Shown piece after piece: positions 24,001-33,692 of a stretch of 64,000 bases of DNA (its first letter is position 1; each line of letters opens with the position of its first letter). The notes under the pieces are model-generated. The model saw only the letters and a program-made list of their open reading frames with translations, was not told the origin of the DNA and ran no database searches. The stretch covers positions 3,349,215-3,413,214 of the forward strand of contig CM046838.1 of NCBI GenBank assembly GCA_025618425.1, given 5' to 3'. The position numbers were made by a program, and so were the translations under genes. Source of the stretch: Heliocidaris tuberculata. Lineage: Eukaryota; Echinodermata; Echinoidea; Camarodonta; Echinometridae.

Positions 24001-24122
24001 CGTTCTTTTTCTTTTTCCCTTTCAGCTAACCGAGCACTCACAAAATTATTCAAGTCGGCTCCAGTTAAACCCATTTCTCTTCCAAGAGACGACAGTTCTC
24101 TGATTTGTTCTATCCCGGCCAT
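21057..24122 (-). CDS. Gag-protease-integrase polyprotein of the RT-less Gypsy element
   Basis: 1021 codons with no stop or frameshift. Order: charged coiled-coil-like N-terminus (~25-75), capsid-like gag region (~80-250), CCHC zinc knuckle (C315-x2-C-x4-H-x4-C328), aspartic protease with DSG at 441-443, integrase zinc finger (H650, H657, C687, C690), DDE core with D720, D779 and E815 (exactly 35 residues between the last two), and a GPY-type module near 951-960. No RT or RNase H motifs occur between protease and integrase or after it. The last 12 residues (1010-1021) and the stop come from LTR U5 sequence, a fusion made by the deletion. Integrase follows protease directly, the order known for Gmr1-like elements. 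The element cannot make its own cDNA. Confidence 0.9.
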   Translation of the reverse strand: MAGIEQIRELSSLGREMGLTGADLNNFVSARLAEREKEKEREAAEKERAYNLEMERMAAEIRLAEINAKASENDEQNSIKLGLKFDLGKFDDSKDSFDYYLTKFEMVANNQKLSDEMKALLLISNLTGKSLEVVNRLSNQDRASYDVVKKELLEHYQLTEEGYRRKFRSVRPEKYESPKQFAGRMTGHFQKWIELSGIEKDFDSLVDVILREQFFNCCPRDLAVFLKEGQCNNMKDVTDRAGVYVTAHGLHTFNVAPRSVNRPNVSKVSSNQSNVGNPVNQLQGNNSKGPEGRDMLRSEKPYSKGGRNASGGKGCYSCGSPTHLKRHCPLRRSVSQGMLTVPDNVGTTGQSMSVKDESSGNVNQSVGPLRSHDEVREGGDVAVGMSAVFLPAVESVEVIDGPEIGKLGMAYDQVAAMMKGSMPVVSGRLVKGNKPVSVLRDSGCNTCVVKSSLIDDDQKGRCKRVLLIDGTVRQFPVARVVVDSPFFSGEIEAFCMPNCLFDVVIGDIPGAREPRDPDLNWTPKESKVEEEPAPLTERSVDESDGSPVVMSVETRSKKEQKAKPLKGLKIGKSVPCVEPSDFLREQKEDPSLRHLWNKVGRDEKSKFMYVNVQGRLYRQRRSVDNPKVGVGQKYVVLPKSHRSKVMRIAHESLLGGHLGINNTMAKIKTQFFWPGMSDDVANFCRSCDICQKTISKGKVPKMTLGRMPLIGVPFQRIAIDLAGPFIRSARGHTHILTIVDYATRYVEAIPLKSVTTVDVAEALLTVYSRVGIPSEVMSDLGPQFVSSLMQEVSKLLSIRQVTSSRYHPICNGLVERYNGLVKTALRRLCAEEPREWDRYLPALLFALRETPSSSLGYSPFELLYGRNVRGPMDVLNELWTNEDMTPELKSEYEYVIELRERLVKSWELAQEVLKGSAEKYKRYYDRNAKVRKLEVGDQVLILLPSEQNKLLLRWKGPYPVVGVKYDCDYVVDVDGITKTYHINLLKKYHARDAEEVSTAGCFEWSEDDQENLKRGRILSIL

Positions 24123-24719
24123 AATGAATGCAATGATACAGAATATATCTCTCTACAAAAATCAGAAAGAACTAAAACTTTGCCCTTGCTTTCTTTCACT
24201 GACAAGAAACGAAATGATTTTTCTGAAGAAATTCGACCATACATACACAGAACCTCTCACTTGCACATCCCTATTGTTCGAGAAAACCACTCCTATTGTC
24301 TCAAAACAATAGTATCCGAAGTCCTGACAGAAATGAAAACCAACCTTGCCTACCCTACACGTAGCAATACAGAATGTGCAACCTCAGAATTGATATTCAC
24401 ACAACTCTTAAATGCAGATATGGGCCTCTACATCACGTTCAACCCGTACAACAACCGTGTATAACAATCCCATACACTCCGCCGTACAACCCAACGGTCG
24501 AACACACACATTCAATACCACACCGTACCGGCGCCGTGTATACTGTACATGCCTAACCATGCACCAACTACCAATAACCAATTACCGTATAGACAAAATG
24601 TAGGAAAATTGCTTTTTTCAACACAATCTGTCACTCACTAGACTTCCACACATTACGAGCATGTGCACAACCATTAAATCTATCATATGGTCAATTCTAC
24701 AAGAATCCTCAAACGCAGG
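24123..24719 (-). other. 5' untranslated leader of the Gypsy element
   Basis: About 600 bases between the primer site and the gag ATG. No long open frame is seen on the element strand; its function would be packaging and translation leader. Confidence 0.6.
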
Positions 24720-24736
24720 TCTCGGTGGGACCTCCA
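24720..24736 (-). other. Primer-binding site, probably tRNA-Gln
   Basis: On the minus strand TGGAGGTCCCACCGAGA starts five bases after the LTR end. From memory it is complementary over 17 bases to the 3' end (including CCA) of animal tRNA-Gln(UUG). Position and the leading TGG are as expected for a minus-strand primer site. Confidence 0.75.
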
Positions 24737-24741
24737 TAAAA

Positions 24742-24874
24742 TGTCACAGAATAGACAAAATTCTACCACGTTTGAGATTCTCCGGCTCAAAGAGAGCGAG
24801 CTAGTCTTTATTCAGACTTCTTCAGTATAAAGTAGACATGCAGACTTGGATTTACATGTGATTCTCATATGACA
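24742..24874 (-). repeat. 5' LTR of the Gypsy element
   Basis: 133 bp with 5-bp terminal inverted repeats TGTCA/TGACA. On the minus strand it carries AATAAA within TCTGAATAAAGACTAGC, placing the R region mid-LTR. The last 42 bases (24783-24742) are identical to 21096-21055. Confidence 0.82.
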
Positions 24875-24879
24875 TATAT

Positions 24880-25193
24880 ATACATTTTTGTATTTTATAA
24901 ACAAGATATCTTCAGAGAGCTTATTAATCACATTTTGACATACATGTATGCTTCTATTAGCTTTTTAATTAAAAAAAAAAAACTAAACTATTACGCTATG
25001 TACATCGAAGAGTAAAAAGTAAAGGGATGGGCGGATGGCATATAATTTATCTACATACATGTACAATGTATGTGAATGCTGTAATTATCAGTTTTAAAGT
25101 ACAAATTTACATTCAGTAATGGCATTTTGCAAAGAATGAAAGAAATATGAAATACATGTACTCTGTCACATTAGTATTAGAATTATGGTAGTA
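24880..25193. other. No gene seen
   Basis: AT-rich spacer with a poly-A run near 24971 and a few ACATGT motifs. Confidence 0.5.
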
Positions 25194-25430
25194 GACCTGT
25201 TCACAAATATTATATTCAAATTTCATGCATACTTTTAAAACAAAGGTTGTTCTTGACAACCTGAAAGATTGTCAGAGGCTTGTCAGACATAGCAACAAGT
25301 AATGTACGCACACTGGATTCCAAATATTGTAGTTCATTCATTAATAACAGGTTCATGGAATACATGTACCTCGTTACTAGGTCCCCGGGTAAGAAACATC
25401 CATAAATTTGAATAACTTTGTGAACAGGTC
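25194..25430. mobile_element. MITE with GACCTGTTCACAAA ends, copy 2
   Basis: 237 bp with perfect inverted tips GACCTGTTCACAAA / TTTGTGAACAGGTC; TA lies on both sides. Inverted homologue of 11093-11331. Confidence 0.83.
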
Positions 25431-25536
25431 TATTGATAAACTAAGGATGAAGAAAAACAGTTAATACTTCACAAATCAAAAAAGTAACTTTACGCACCTA
25501 CATGTATGTAGAAATCTAATAATTCTGCTCTTTTAA

Positions 25537-25816
25537 GGGGATGTCCACTCTGATTAAATTGGTTTAGAAAAAGATACAATGTACTATCTAAGTGAAAGTT
25601 TGAGGAAAATCTGATAAAAATGAATTCCTATGCAGTTTTAATCAGAAAAAGACAAATGGGTAACTCTGTGATGTACATGTATACATGTACACCTTTCGGC
25701 TTTCAAGGACCTCTTTGCTAGATGTTCTGAAAAGAAAAAACTTCCATTAGTCTATTCCTCTATTAAATTTTTCTGCTTTTATTGAAATCAACTTGATATC
25801 AGGATGGACTTCCCCT
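25537..25816. mobile_element. TTAA MITE, GGGGATGTCCA ends
   Basis: 280 bp. Ends GGGGATGTCCACTCTGAT and ATCAGGATGGACTTCCCCT are inverted repeats flanked by TTAA (25533-25536, 25817-25820). Confidence 0.78.
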
Positions 25817-25820
25817 TTAA

Positions 25821-26931
25821 AGCTCATGTACAGTATCGGTAGCAAAAAGGAAATTGGAAAGAAACATGTTAAATATAGTCTCATGTTGTTCTCCTTGTAT
25901 TAAAAGATGTCTGTAAGAGATCATTTGGTATTCCATCTATGATTTCTGGTGAATTTCAGTGTAAATATCTGTAAGGAATGCTTGATCACTGCCATTATGC
26001 TAGGACCCTTCCACCCCGACAGCTCCCCGCACAGCAATCTTGGGGCTTCGAATAGAGACAGCATGTGTGCACTGTGTGTAGCTACTCATCATTGGTTTTA
26101 CACGTGTGTTTACAGTGTATAGCACATGCTGCCTTTGTTGGGATTTTACGTGCCTGTCCCGGCACATAAATTAGTTTTTGCCTCTTATTTGTTTAATATT
26201 AAACTTTAGGAGGCGAAATCTTCACAGTGTCTTAATATTGCTAGTATCTTGCTATTTATCGACAAAAATTGAAGAAATCTGACGAACAGTTTTTGAGGGC
26301 TTACCAAAACTTTACATGACCTTTAATCAGTACAACCAGAGTTATCAACAAATGTTATATTTTGGAAAGGAACCAGTCAGTAAATGTAATAAAAATTAAA
26401 GAAAACTGCTACTACAAGAACCCACATGTAACTTGTAACCAATGTATACATGTATACATGTATGTGTCAGCAGTTCTTGTATTCCAGTAGTTGGAATACA
26501 GGTTGCATGTTGTTGCTATGTTGGCAATCATCTGGTTGATTGCAAGTACATGTATATAACAATAAGTCGAGAAGCATGCATGAAGTTTGATGTACATACA
26601 TGTACAGTACGGTGTACTGGTAGTCATGAACTTGTGAACTAATCTACTGGAGCAAGCACAATTTCAATCCTAGTAGATATATTTTCTTGGTTATCTTGTC
26701 AACCAATGTAGACAAACATTTAAAAAAAATGAATTTTAGGCCTACAGTGTAGGTTGATAATGTTGAACATGTACAGTGTATGTAAATGTACATGTACATG
26801 TATACATGTACAGTGTATGTAAATGTACATACATGTATGTATACATAGTGTATGTAAATGTACATGTATACATGTACAGTATGTACACTGTACATGTAGT
26901 CCTTAGTCAACCATAAACTTGCCAAGGGCTG
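25821..26931. other. No gene seen; ACATGT-rich
   Basis: Contains a cluster of overlapping TACATGTA-type palindromes at 26760-26905. The short ORFs are chance. Confidence 0.5.
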
Positions 26932-26965
26932 ATCTTAGCAAGGAGTGATAACTCCTTGATCTTAG
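26932..26965. repeat. Hairpin micro-element, copy 2 (20 bp) with perfect 7-bp repeats
   Basis: CAAGGAGTGATAACTCCTTG at 26939-26958, an 8-bp stem with loop GATA, flanked on both sides by ATCTTAG (26932-26938 and 26959-26965). Confidence 0.8.
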
Positions 26966-27532
26966 CCATCAATGCTCTGAGTTACCATCCATGTACATGC
27001 ATGTATAATGCATACACATGTATACACTCTTCTTCTTGTGAATGTTTTTGATGACATGATGACCTGTGTACACGTCAAGGTGCACTCATATAAACTGAGG
27101 TAGGTACAGTACATGTAAGGGGCTTACATGTACAAATGAGCAGTATTGTACATGTAGTTTTGTGAATAACTTCATGTTCTACATGTAATTGTACAATGTA
27201 GATTACTATGATTAGCTTTGTGATATATTGCCATAAATTTATCTGTAAATTGTTAGTTGAGAAACAATATGACCTGTTAAATTTATATCAGTGAAAGGCA
27301 AATTTTAAGAATTAACAATAATTTAAACTTGTAATAATGAGATGAATTACATGTAATAAAGGCATTGCGAAGCTAACTTCTGAAAGCGTGTATCATTCCC
27401 TCATATACTGTGCATACATGTACTGTATGTACATTCAACAGTGAAAAAACAACAACAAAGGAATTAGAAAAATAAATATTGTTGACTTAATTTTACAAAC
27501 TCTGTGCACCTTGAAAAATAATCTGATAAATC
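26966..27532. other. No gene seen
   Basis: AT-rich with scattered ACATGT motifs. Confidence 0.5.
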
Positions 27533-27536
27533 TTAA

Positions 27537-27939
27537 AGGGATTTGGTAACTTTGTGGAGGCTTGATTTAATAAATTGTTGAATTTTGATATCTGTCTTGT
27601 ATAATGATGTTCAGAATGATAAATAAATAGCCAGGCATTGAAAGGTTTTCAAATATTAAGATATCTATGACTGAATACTCCCATTTACGAAAGCGTATGG
27701 CTATACATGTAAGTACATGTATATGCTTTAGTCTAACACTGAGTCTATGGGGGAAAATGAGTCTGGCATTTCCGGTCACTTGCATACGTTTACTTTTGTG
27801 AAGCACATGATGATTCTGAAGTGCTTTTTTTTTTCCTGGGCTTCATTTTTACACCATATTACATACATTTGTACACTGATAGCATGTAAGGCCAGGCAGC
27901 TCAGATTTTATCAAGCCTCTACAAAGTTACCAAATCACT
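27537..27939. mobile_element. TTAA-type MITE, ~400 bp
   Basis: AGGGATTTGGTAACTTTGTG and CAAAGTTACCAAATCACT are inverted ends extending through GAGGCTTGAT/ATCAAGCCTC. TTAA on the left (27533-27536), TTGA on the right, consistent with one mutated target copy. Confidence 0.75.
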
Positions 27940-28263
27940 TTGAAAGAAACTGCATTTCAATTGTACAAGTTGTTCATACATTGCCTTAATTTATTCCACA
28001 AAGTGATGTATATGTATAAGTAGAAGCTCTTGCACGTATGTACATGTACATTTGTCCTATTTCCACATTGTTGATTTAGTACCAGCTTATGCATTGTATG
28101 AAGGGACCCAGAGGCAATTGAAGAAGAAGTTCAAATACTGTGCTTTTCCCCCTCCTGTTCCTGTTTACCAAGTGGGTTTGTAGCTTTTGTCTTTGTTTGC
28201 TAGACTCTTTCATTTTACAATTCCTTTGGTCAGAATATGGTTTTGAGGACTATTTGGTAATGA

Positions 28264-29429
28264 CAGTGTTGTAGTCGAGTCCATCCCATCCGAGTCCGAG
28301 TCCAAGTCCAAGTCCGAGTCCTGGCATCCGAGTCCCGAGTCCTGGACATCCGAGTCCGAGTCCGAGTCACGATGGAAACATCTTAAATTGCAAAGTTTTT
28401 TTTTACGTCACATTATTTTTATTATGATAAATGCCTTACTGTGAACTCTCAATAACATAAATAGTTTATGGTTAATTGAAAACTTCCATTTGTCAGAGAA
28501 TCTAATTTATTGTAATTTTTCTTAGTATGAATGCGGACAACTATAAAGGCTTGCTCACAAAGAGTGATTTGTCGCCGTGACATATCGCTTGGTGCTTAAG
28601 AAGATTAAGTTCAGTAAGATTATCAGCTCTTAACAGTGCACTAAAAATTCTGACAGAAGGTAAGAACATTGAATTGGAAGTGTTGAGATAATGTCTATGG
28701 TTATAATTTTATCTTTTATCAGTTATAAGTCAACAGAACAAAAAGATTACAGGTTGAATGCCATTAAAGCCAGATTATAGAAAAGAAAGTTTCCTAATGA
28801 AATGGAAAAAGAGGGAAAAATAATATTTCACCAGGAACACCAATAGTTCATTGTTATCAAATAGCTGATTAACGTAATAAAAAATTGAATCTTCGAACCC
28901 TAATAAAACCCTTGTACATGTACATGTATCAGCTAGTTCATTAATCTGGGGTCTATGGAGAAACGTGTGTTTGTAGATTAATCCATCTCCAAATGTTAAT
29001 ATCAATTTCAATACTTGTCTGTGTCATACGTGTATAACGAGTGTATACATACGAGCATAAAACGACTAATCTTATCGTCTATCATCTACATATATTTGGG
29101 CACATTCTCGTACCGTTACGGCGATTATTGTTTTAAAGTTCATGTTCAAAATACCGCTCAATCGAGCAAGGTGCGCGAAAATAGCGGGGGTTGTTTTTTG
29201 CGTGCCCTGGGGTAATTTTTTGAGCTAAAATTAAAAGCGGAAAACGGAAAAAATTGCCGGTCTCGTTGCCGGTCTCGGCCCGATTTTCGCCGGAGTCACG
29301 AGTCACCATCGAGTCCGAGTCCGAGACCGAGTCCTTGTGGCTCGAGTCCGAGTCCGAGTCCGAGTCCCGAGAAATAGGGACTCGAGACCGGTCTCGAGTC
29401 CGAGTCCGAACTCGAGTCCTACAGCACTG
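28264..29429. mobile_element. Non-autonomous hAT element with subterminal GAGTCC arrays
   Basis: 1166 bp. Ends CAGTGTTGTAG and CTACAGCACTG, flanked by GGTAATGA (28256-28263) and GATAATGA (29430-29437), an 8-bp duplication with one change. Both ends carry arrays of CGAGTC/GAGTCC hexamers (28274-28375 and 29280-29420) in opposite orientation; the middle is AT-rich without a transposase. Confidence 0.87.
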
Positions 29430-29765
29430 GATAATGACATCATTCACTTGGTAACTACATGTACATACACATGTATGGTAGAGGAGAGTTGGTCATGCTC
29501 AATCAGGGTACTGTAGTTGTTTCACCCACATGGGCAGTTGGTGTTATTTAAGTCTTATTAATTAAGTCTTTATCTCATAAGTTTTTATTTCTACATGTAT
29601 GTAAGTTGTAAGTCTACCTAACTTTCCATTTCAAATAGTATTTCACATCATGTGATAATCACTGTACTCCAAAGGTCTCTAAATTATGATACTCTGTGTT
29701 GTTTACAATTCATGTAAACCTATAAATAAAAGCAATGTACATGTACATGTACATGTACATGTACA

Positions 29766-30010
29766 GTGGGTGATTTCAAGTTCGGTGTTGGTGTTGGTGT
29801 TGGTGTTGAGAGCTTGAATTGGGCTGCTGATTCTTTCCCCAACACCAAATTTAGGGTTTATAAAAATAATACCAATCACTTTATTGATAGCTCAACACCT
29901 AGTGAAGTCAATTCCAGCACCAGCTTCATTTCAGGTTCGGTGTTGTGGCTGGTGCTAGTTTTGCCCCAACACCAACACCAGCTTTCAACACCGAACTTGA
30001 ATTCACCCAA
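29766..30010. mobile_element. 245-bp MITE with GGTGTT arrays
   Basis: The ends TGGGTGATTTCAAGTTCGGT and ACCGAACTTGAATTCACCCA are inverted repeats. Next to them lie (GGTGTT)n and (CCAACA)n stretches; an internal GGTTCGGTGTTG copy repeats the motif. Confidence 0.78.
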
Positions 30011-30235
30011 TGTATTTTAATGTGTGGGACTTTTGGGCAAGTGTAATCCATAATTTTTTTTGTAGGCTAACATTCTTCGTTTTACAAGGATGCTGAAAAT
30101 GAAAAGATCACAAATTTATTTGTTATTGTGAGTATGGAATATCACCGAACATACATGTACATGTACATGTACTGTACATGTACATGTTTAAGTGTATGCC
30201 CGTTTACATGTACATCAGAATGTACATGTACAGTA

Positions 30236-31655
30236 GTGCCTGAATTGTGAACATAGTTCGGGGGGCACTCGTTTTTCCAAAGGTTCGTATTTCCGAAGGT
30301 TTATAATTCCGAAACGCAAATTTCCCATTCCTAGGGGTTCATAATTTCGAACATCTGTTGCATTATTCCGAAGGTTCGTTATTCTGAAGGTACAATGTTC
30401 CGAAGGTTCGTTTATCCGAAGGTTCATAATTCTGAAAATGAATTAGGGTTCATAAATCCGAAGGTTCGTATTTCCGAAAATGAAATAAGGTAAATGTACC
30501 TAAGAAGGAGGGAGGGAGACCAAAGCGACTGAGCAGCTCCACCCCCTCTTCATATCAAGGGTCCAAAAAAAGGGAGAGAGATAAAATCTTGAGGAAAAAA
30601 CCTATAGATTACAGAATAAGAACCAGTGAATTATCTGGCGGCCGCCGGATAATTCTATCTTTCCTTACAGGTATGTTATTTTATGTTTTTATCCTTCTTT
30701 CATTTCCTCTTTCTACACTTTATTTTTTGTTCTTCCTTTTATCTTCTTCTTTTTCTATCTTTCCTTATGTTATTCCTTATTTTTATCCTTCTTTCATTTC
30801 CTCTTTCTATATACAACAACATAAAGAAAGATAGATAATTCTGTCTTTCCTTCTATCATGTTATAACTTATTTTCCTTCTATCTTCTTCACTTTCTATCT
30901 TTCCTTCTGCTGTTCTTTGTTTTTATCCTATCATTTCCTCTTTCTTTTTCATCATGTTATTCTTTGTTTGAGTTTCTTCTGTCTTTTTCTCTTTTAAGTT
31001 TTTATCTTTCCTTATGTTATTCTTTGTTTTTATTCTATCATTTTCTCTTTCTATACTCATGTTGAAAATAGGAAATGGTAGGATAAAAACAAAGAATAAA
31101 AAAAGGAAAGATAGAAAGAGAGAAAGATAGAATGATAAAAACAAAGAATAACATCAGGAAAATTAGAAAGAGAAGATGATGGAAAGAAAACAACATACAT
31201 GTAACATAAGGAAAGATAAAATTATCCGGTGGCCGCCAGATAAATGTTATTCACTGGTTCTTATTCTGTAATAATTTTCTTTTCTCTGTTATCTCTCCAT
31301 TTTTTTGGACCCTTGATTCGGAGGGGGGCTGCTCAGTTGTTTTGGTCCCCCCCCCCCCTCCTTTTTAGGTACCTAATTTCGATTTCGGAATTACGAACCC
31401 TACTTCATGTTTAGAATTACGAACCCTATTTCATTTTCAGAATTACAAACCCTATTTCGTTTTCAGAATAAATACAAACCTTATTTCATTTTCAGAAATA
31501 CATGTACAGACCTTCAGAATTATGAACCTTCTTTCATTTTCGGAAAAACAAACCTTTGGAATTACAGACCTTCGGAGTAACCAGCCTTCGGAATTATGAA
31601 CCTTCGGAATAACGAACTTATCGGAATTATGAACCTTCGGAAAAACGACATGTAA
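30236..31655. mobile_element. 1.4-kb foldback with TTCGTA/TTCCGAA tandem arrays at both ends
   Basis: 30260-30485 is an array of ~14-16-bp units built on GAAGGTTCGTATTTCC. 31378-31650 is an inverted array of the same unit. Inside, GAACCAGTGAATTATCTGGC (30621) pairs with a matching inverted segment at 31231-31257, and the core is pyrimidine/purine-rich. No ORF of interest. Confidence 0.8.
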
Positions 31656-32245
31656 CTAATACATGTACATGTGTACCTCATGATGCACGGAATGTACATG
31701 TACAGGGCCTACATGTAGATGTATGTACATGTATATATACATGTACATGTATATATACATGTACATATTATATGAAGCGTAACTTGCTGATTAATTCTAC
31801 ATGTAATTTACCAAAATTGGACAGCCATGAAGAAAGTTCTAGAATGTGTTAGATCCCACCAAACACGTCTTTTGCCCATCATCTGCTGCACATAGGGGCC
31901 GCCATTTTCCATGAATGATGTACTGTACCTGCGGACAACTGGCTAGTCTATATTGTGTCCGTTTGTTTTTTTATTTGGTTTACATGTATTCCCCTAAGAT
32001 GCTGCTCTTTCTCTACACGCATATCCCACACAGGGCGCAACTCTCCACTAATCGCGCCATCCCCCAAATTTCACCCAGAGGGTGGAATTGCAAAGGACTC
32101 TTCTTGTTCGGATCCGGAGACAAAAAAATTTCGGATCAAGTTTTATTACGTTTCTCTGAATACTTTTCTTTAAATATATTGCTCTTTAGGGATACATTCA
32201 TGTACATGTACATTGTAGAAGCCTATTCAATGTAGTAGCTGGGAA
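31656..32245. other. No gene seen
   Basis: ACATGT-rich, then unique-looking sequence; no conserved peptide found in the modest ORF at 31915-32235. Confidence 0.45.
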
Positions 32246-32323
32246 CCTGCCCCAAAATAGTCTCCCCATTTTTCCCATAAGATTTGACCCCTTAAAGTTA
32301 CGTTGACCATCTGAGGCCCTGTT
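32246..32323. mobile_element. Fragment of the 8316-9480 foldback family
   Basis: CCCCAAAATAGTCTCCCC through GACCATCTGAG matches the tip of that element; it is cut off by the next insertion. Confidence 0.7.
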
Positions 32324-32919
32324 CAGGCGCTCTTTAAAGCATACGGTACCCATGCCAAACCGTACCATACCGTGCCAGAGGAGGCGCCTGAACGCTCCTA
32401 AAGCGAACCGTACCAGTACCATGCCGCTCCAGAAGCATGCCACTGCAGCTACCTCACGAGGTGGTCCAGAGCATGCCAAAGCGAACCATACCATGCCTCG
32501 ACAAGCACCTGAACGGAAACCGTACCGTCCTGGAAGTGATAATTCAACAGGCGCGCTAAATTGCATGTTATTTATTCACGTACAGTGTATTGCATGACGT
32601 TTGCTCACAGCTACATGTAGGCTTGGAAGTTTCAGCTTAAATCATGATATCAGCTGTCATGATCCCAGGACACAATAGTTGTGTTGAATAGCACGCCAAA
32701 TTCCTCACGTTTGACCCTGGTTGCTACGCAGCGTATCATCCCCCCGGATTCGACCGCGAAGCGTACCGAATACGTACCTCCGAGGTACGCTTCCCAATAA
32801 GCACCTGAACACTACATGTAGCTTTCTAACTGCTCTGGCACGGTAAGCTTTGGCGCGGCTCGGGTCTGCACGGAACGCTTTGGCACGGTTTGCTTCCAAA
32901 AAGTGCCTGAACAGGGCCA
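32324..32919. mobile_element. ~600-bp TIR element, GGCCCTGTTCAGGC ends
   Basis: The ends GGCCCTGTTCAGGCGCT and AGTGCCTGAACAGGGCC are inverted repeats. The interior has many short CCTGAACG/CGTACC/GGCACGG motifs of both orientations. The GC-rich ORFs on both strands are by-products. Confidence 0.78.
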
Positions 32920-33287
32920 TAGACGGGGCCTGATCTGCATGCATGTTTTAATTGGTTAATGGTGTCAAATGAAAGAATAATTATGAAAGAAAATAGTAGA
33001 AAACATTCTTTATACTATGCTGTATGCAGGTAAAAATGTAAAATTTGGGAATGGGCAGTATACCTTGCCTACTACACATAAATACTGAGGAGGCTTACAA
33101 TGTACACAGGATGTACATGTACATGTACCTACATATGTCCCTGAGCCAAGTCTCAGGACTTAGGCATACAGATTGGTTGGCATACATGTAGTAATGATAA
33201 GCTACACGTCAATCATTTGTGATAGGAGGGATCACTGAGTAGGTGTAGGCCATGTATTATGGAGTTAACCACGCCTAATATTCTTTT

Positions 33288-33692
33288 GGGAAAGAAGGGG
33301 GGGGGGAAGGGGGGCCTGTCTCATTGAGACATGTACATCAGCCGCATAAATCACTTTCTGAAAAGCACCCTAAAGGGGGATTGCAGTAGGAAACTAGGAA
33401 TCGGGTAGGAGCGGGGGTAGGAGTAGTTTTGATATACCCTAAACAGGGAGACCCGTCATCTATGATTTTTATACCCCTTTCAAGTTTCAACGGATCTTCT
33501 TCTTATCACCTCTGAATTTGATACCCCTTTTCTTGATATGCCCTAAACGCGTAACCCGGGTTACGCGCCTAATGCTGAAAAAGTATATGGTTATCCGTTT
33601 TTGTGTACACAGATGATGTACATGTACATTGTACAGGTCTCAATGAGACCTGCCCCTCCCCCCTTCCCCCCCCCCCCCCCTCCTTGGTCTCC
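33288..33692. mobile_element. Foldback with poly-G/poly-C arms
   Basis: Left arm: poly-G run, then GGCCTGTCTCATTGAGACATGT. Right arm: the inverse (GGTCTCAATGAGACCTGCC), then a poly-C run. CTCATTGAG/CTCAATGAG are themselves hairpins. Confidence 0.65.

Larger units (their letters stand above)
21055..24874 (-). mobile_element. Gypsy-type LTR retrotransposon, Gmr1-like, lacking reverse transcriptase and most of its 3' LTR
   Basis: Read on the minus strand: 5' LTR 24874-24742 (133 bp, begins TGTCA, ends TGACA), primer-binding site 24736-24720, gag-PR-INT ORF 24122-21057, then only the last 42 bp of the LTR (21096-21055). A TATAT target duplication lies at 21050-21054 and 24875-24879, so both outer ends are original. 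In the Gmr1 lineage integrase precedes RT-RNase H, so one internal deletion from just after integrase into the 3' LTR explains the missing RT, RNase H, polypurine tract, U3 and R together. Confidence 0.88.

Noticed and set aside
21251..24464. Plus-strand ORFs across the Gypsy element
   Set aside because: Antisense shadows of the 1021-codon minus-strand polyprotein.
29133..29454. Glu/Ser/Arg/Asp repeat ORFs
   Set aside because: Translations of GAGTCC hexamer arrays in the hAT element.
30260..30485. TTCGTA repeats considered as CRISPR or telomere-like array
   Set aside because: Units are degenerate and directly adjoining, and an inverted partner array at 31378-31650 shows it is the end of a foldback element.
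32198..32944. GC-rich ORFs on both strands
   Set aside because: Lie within a TIR element; composition comes from repeated GGCACGG/CGTACC motifs.
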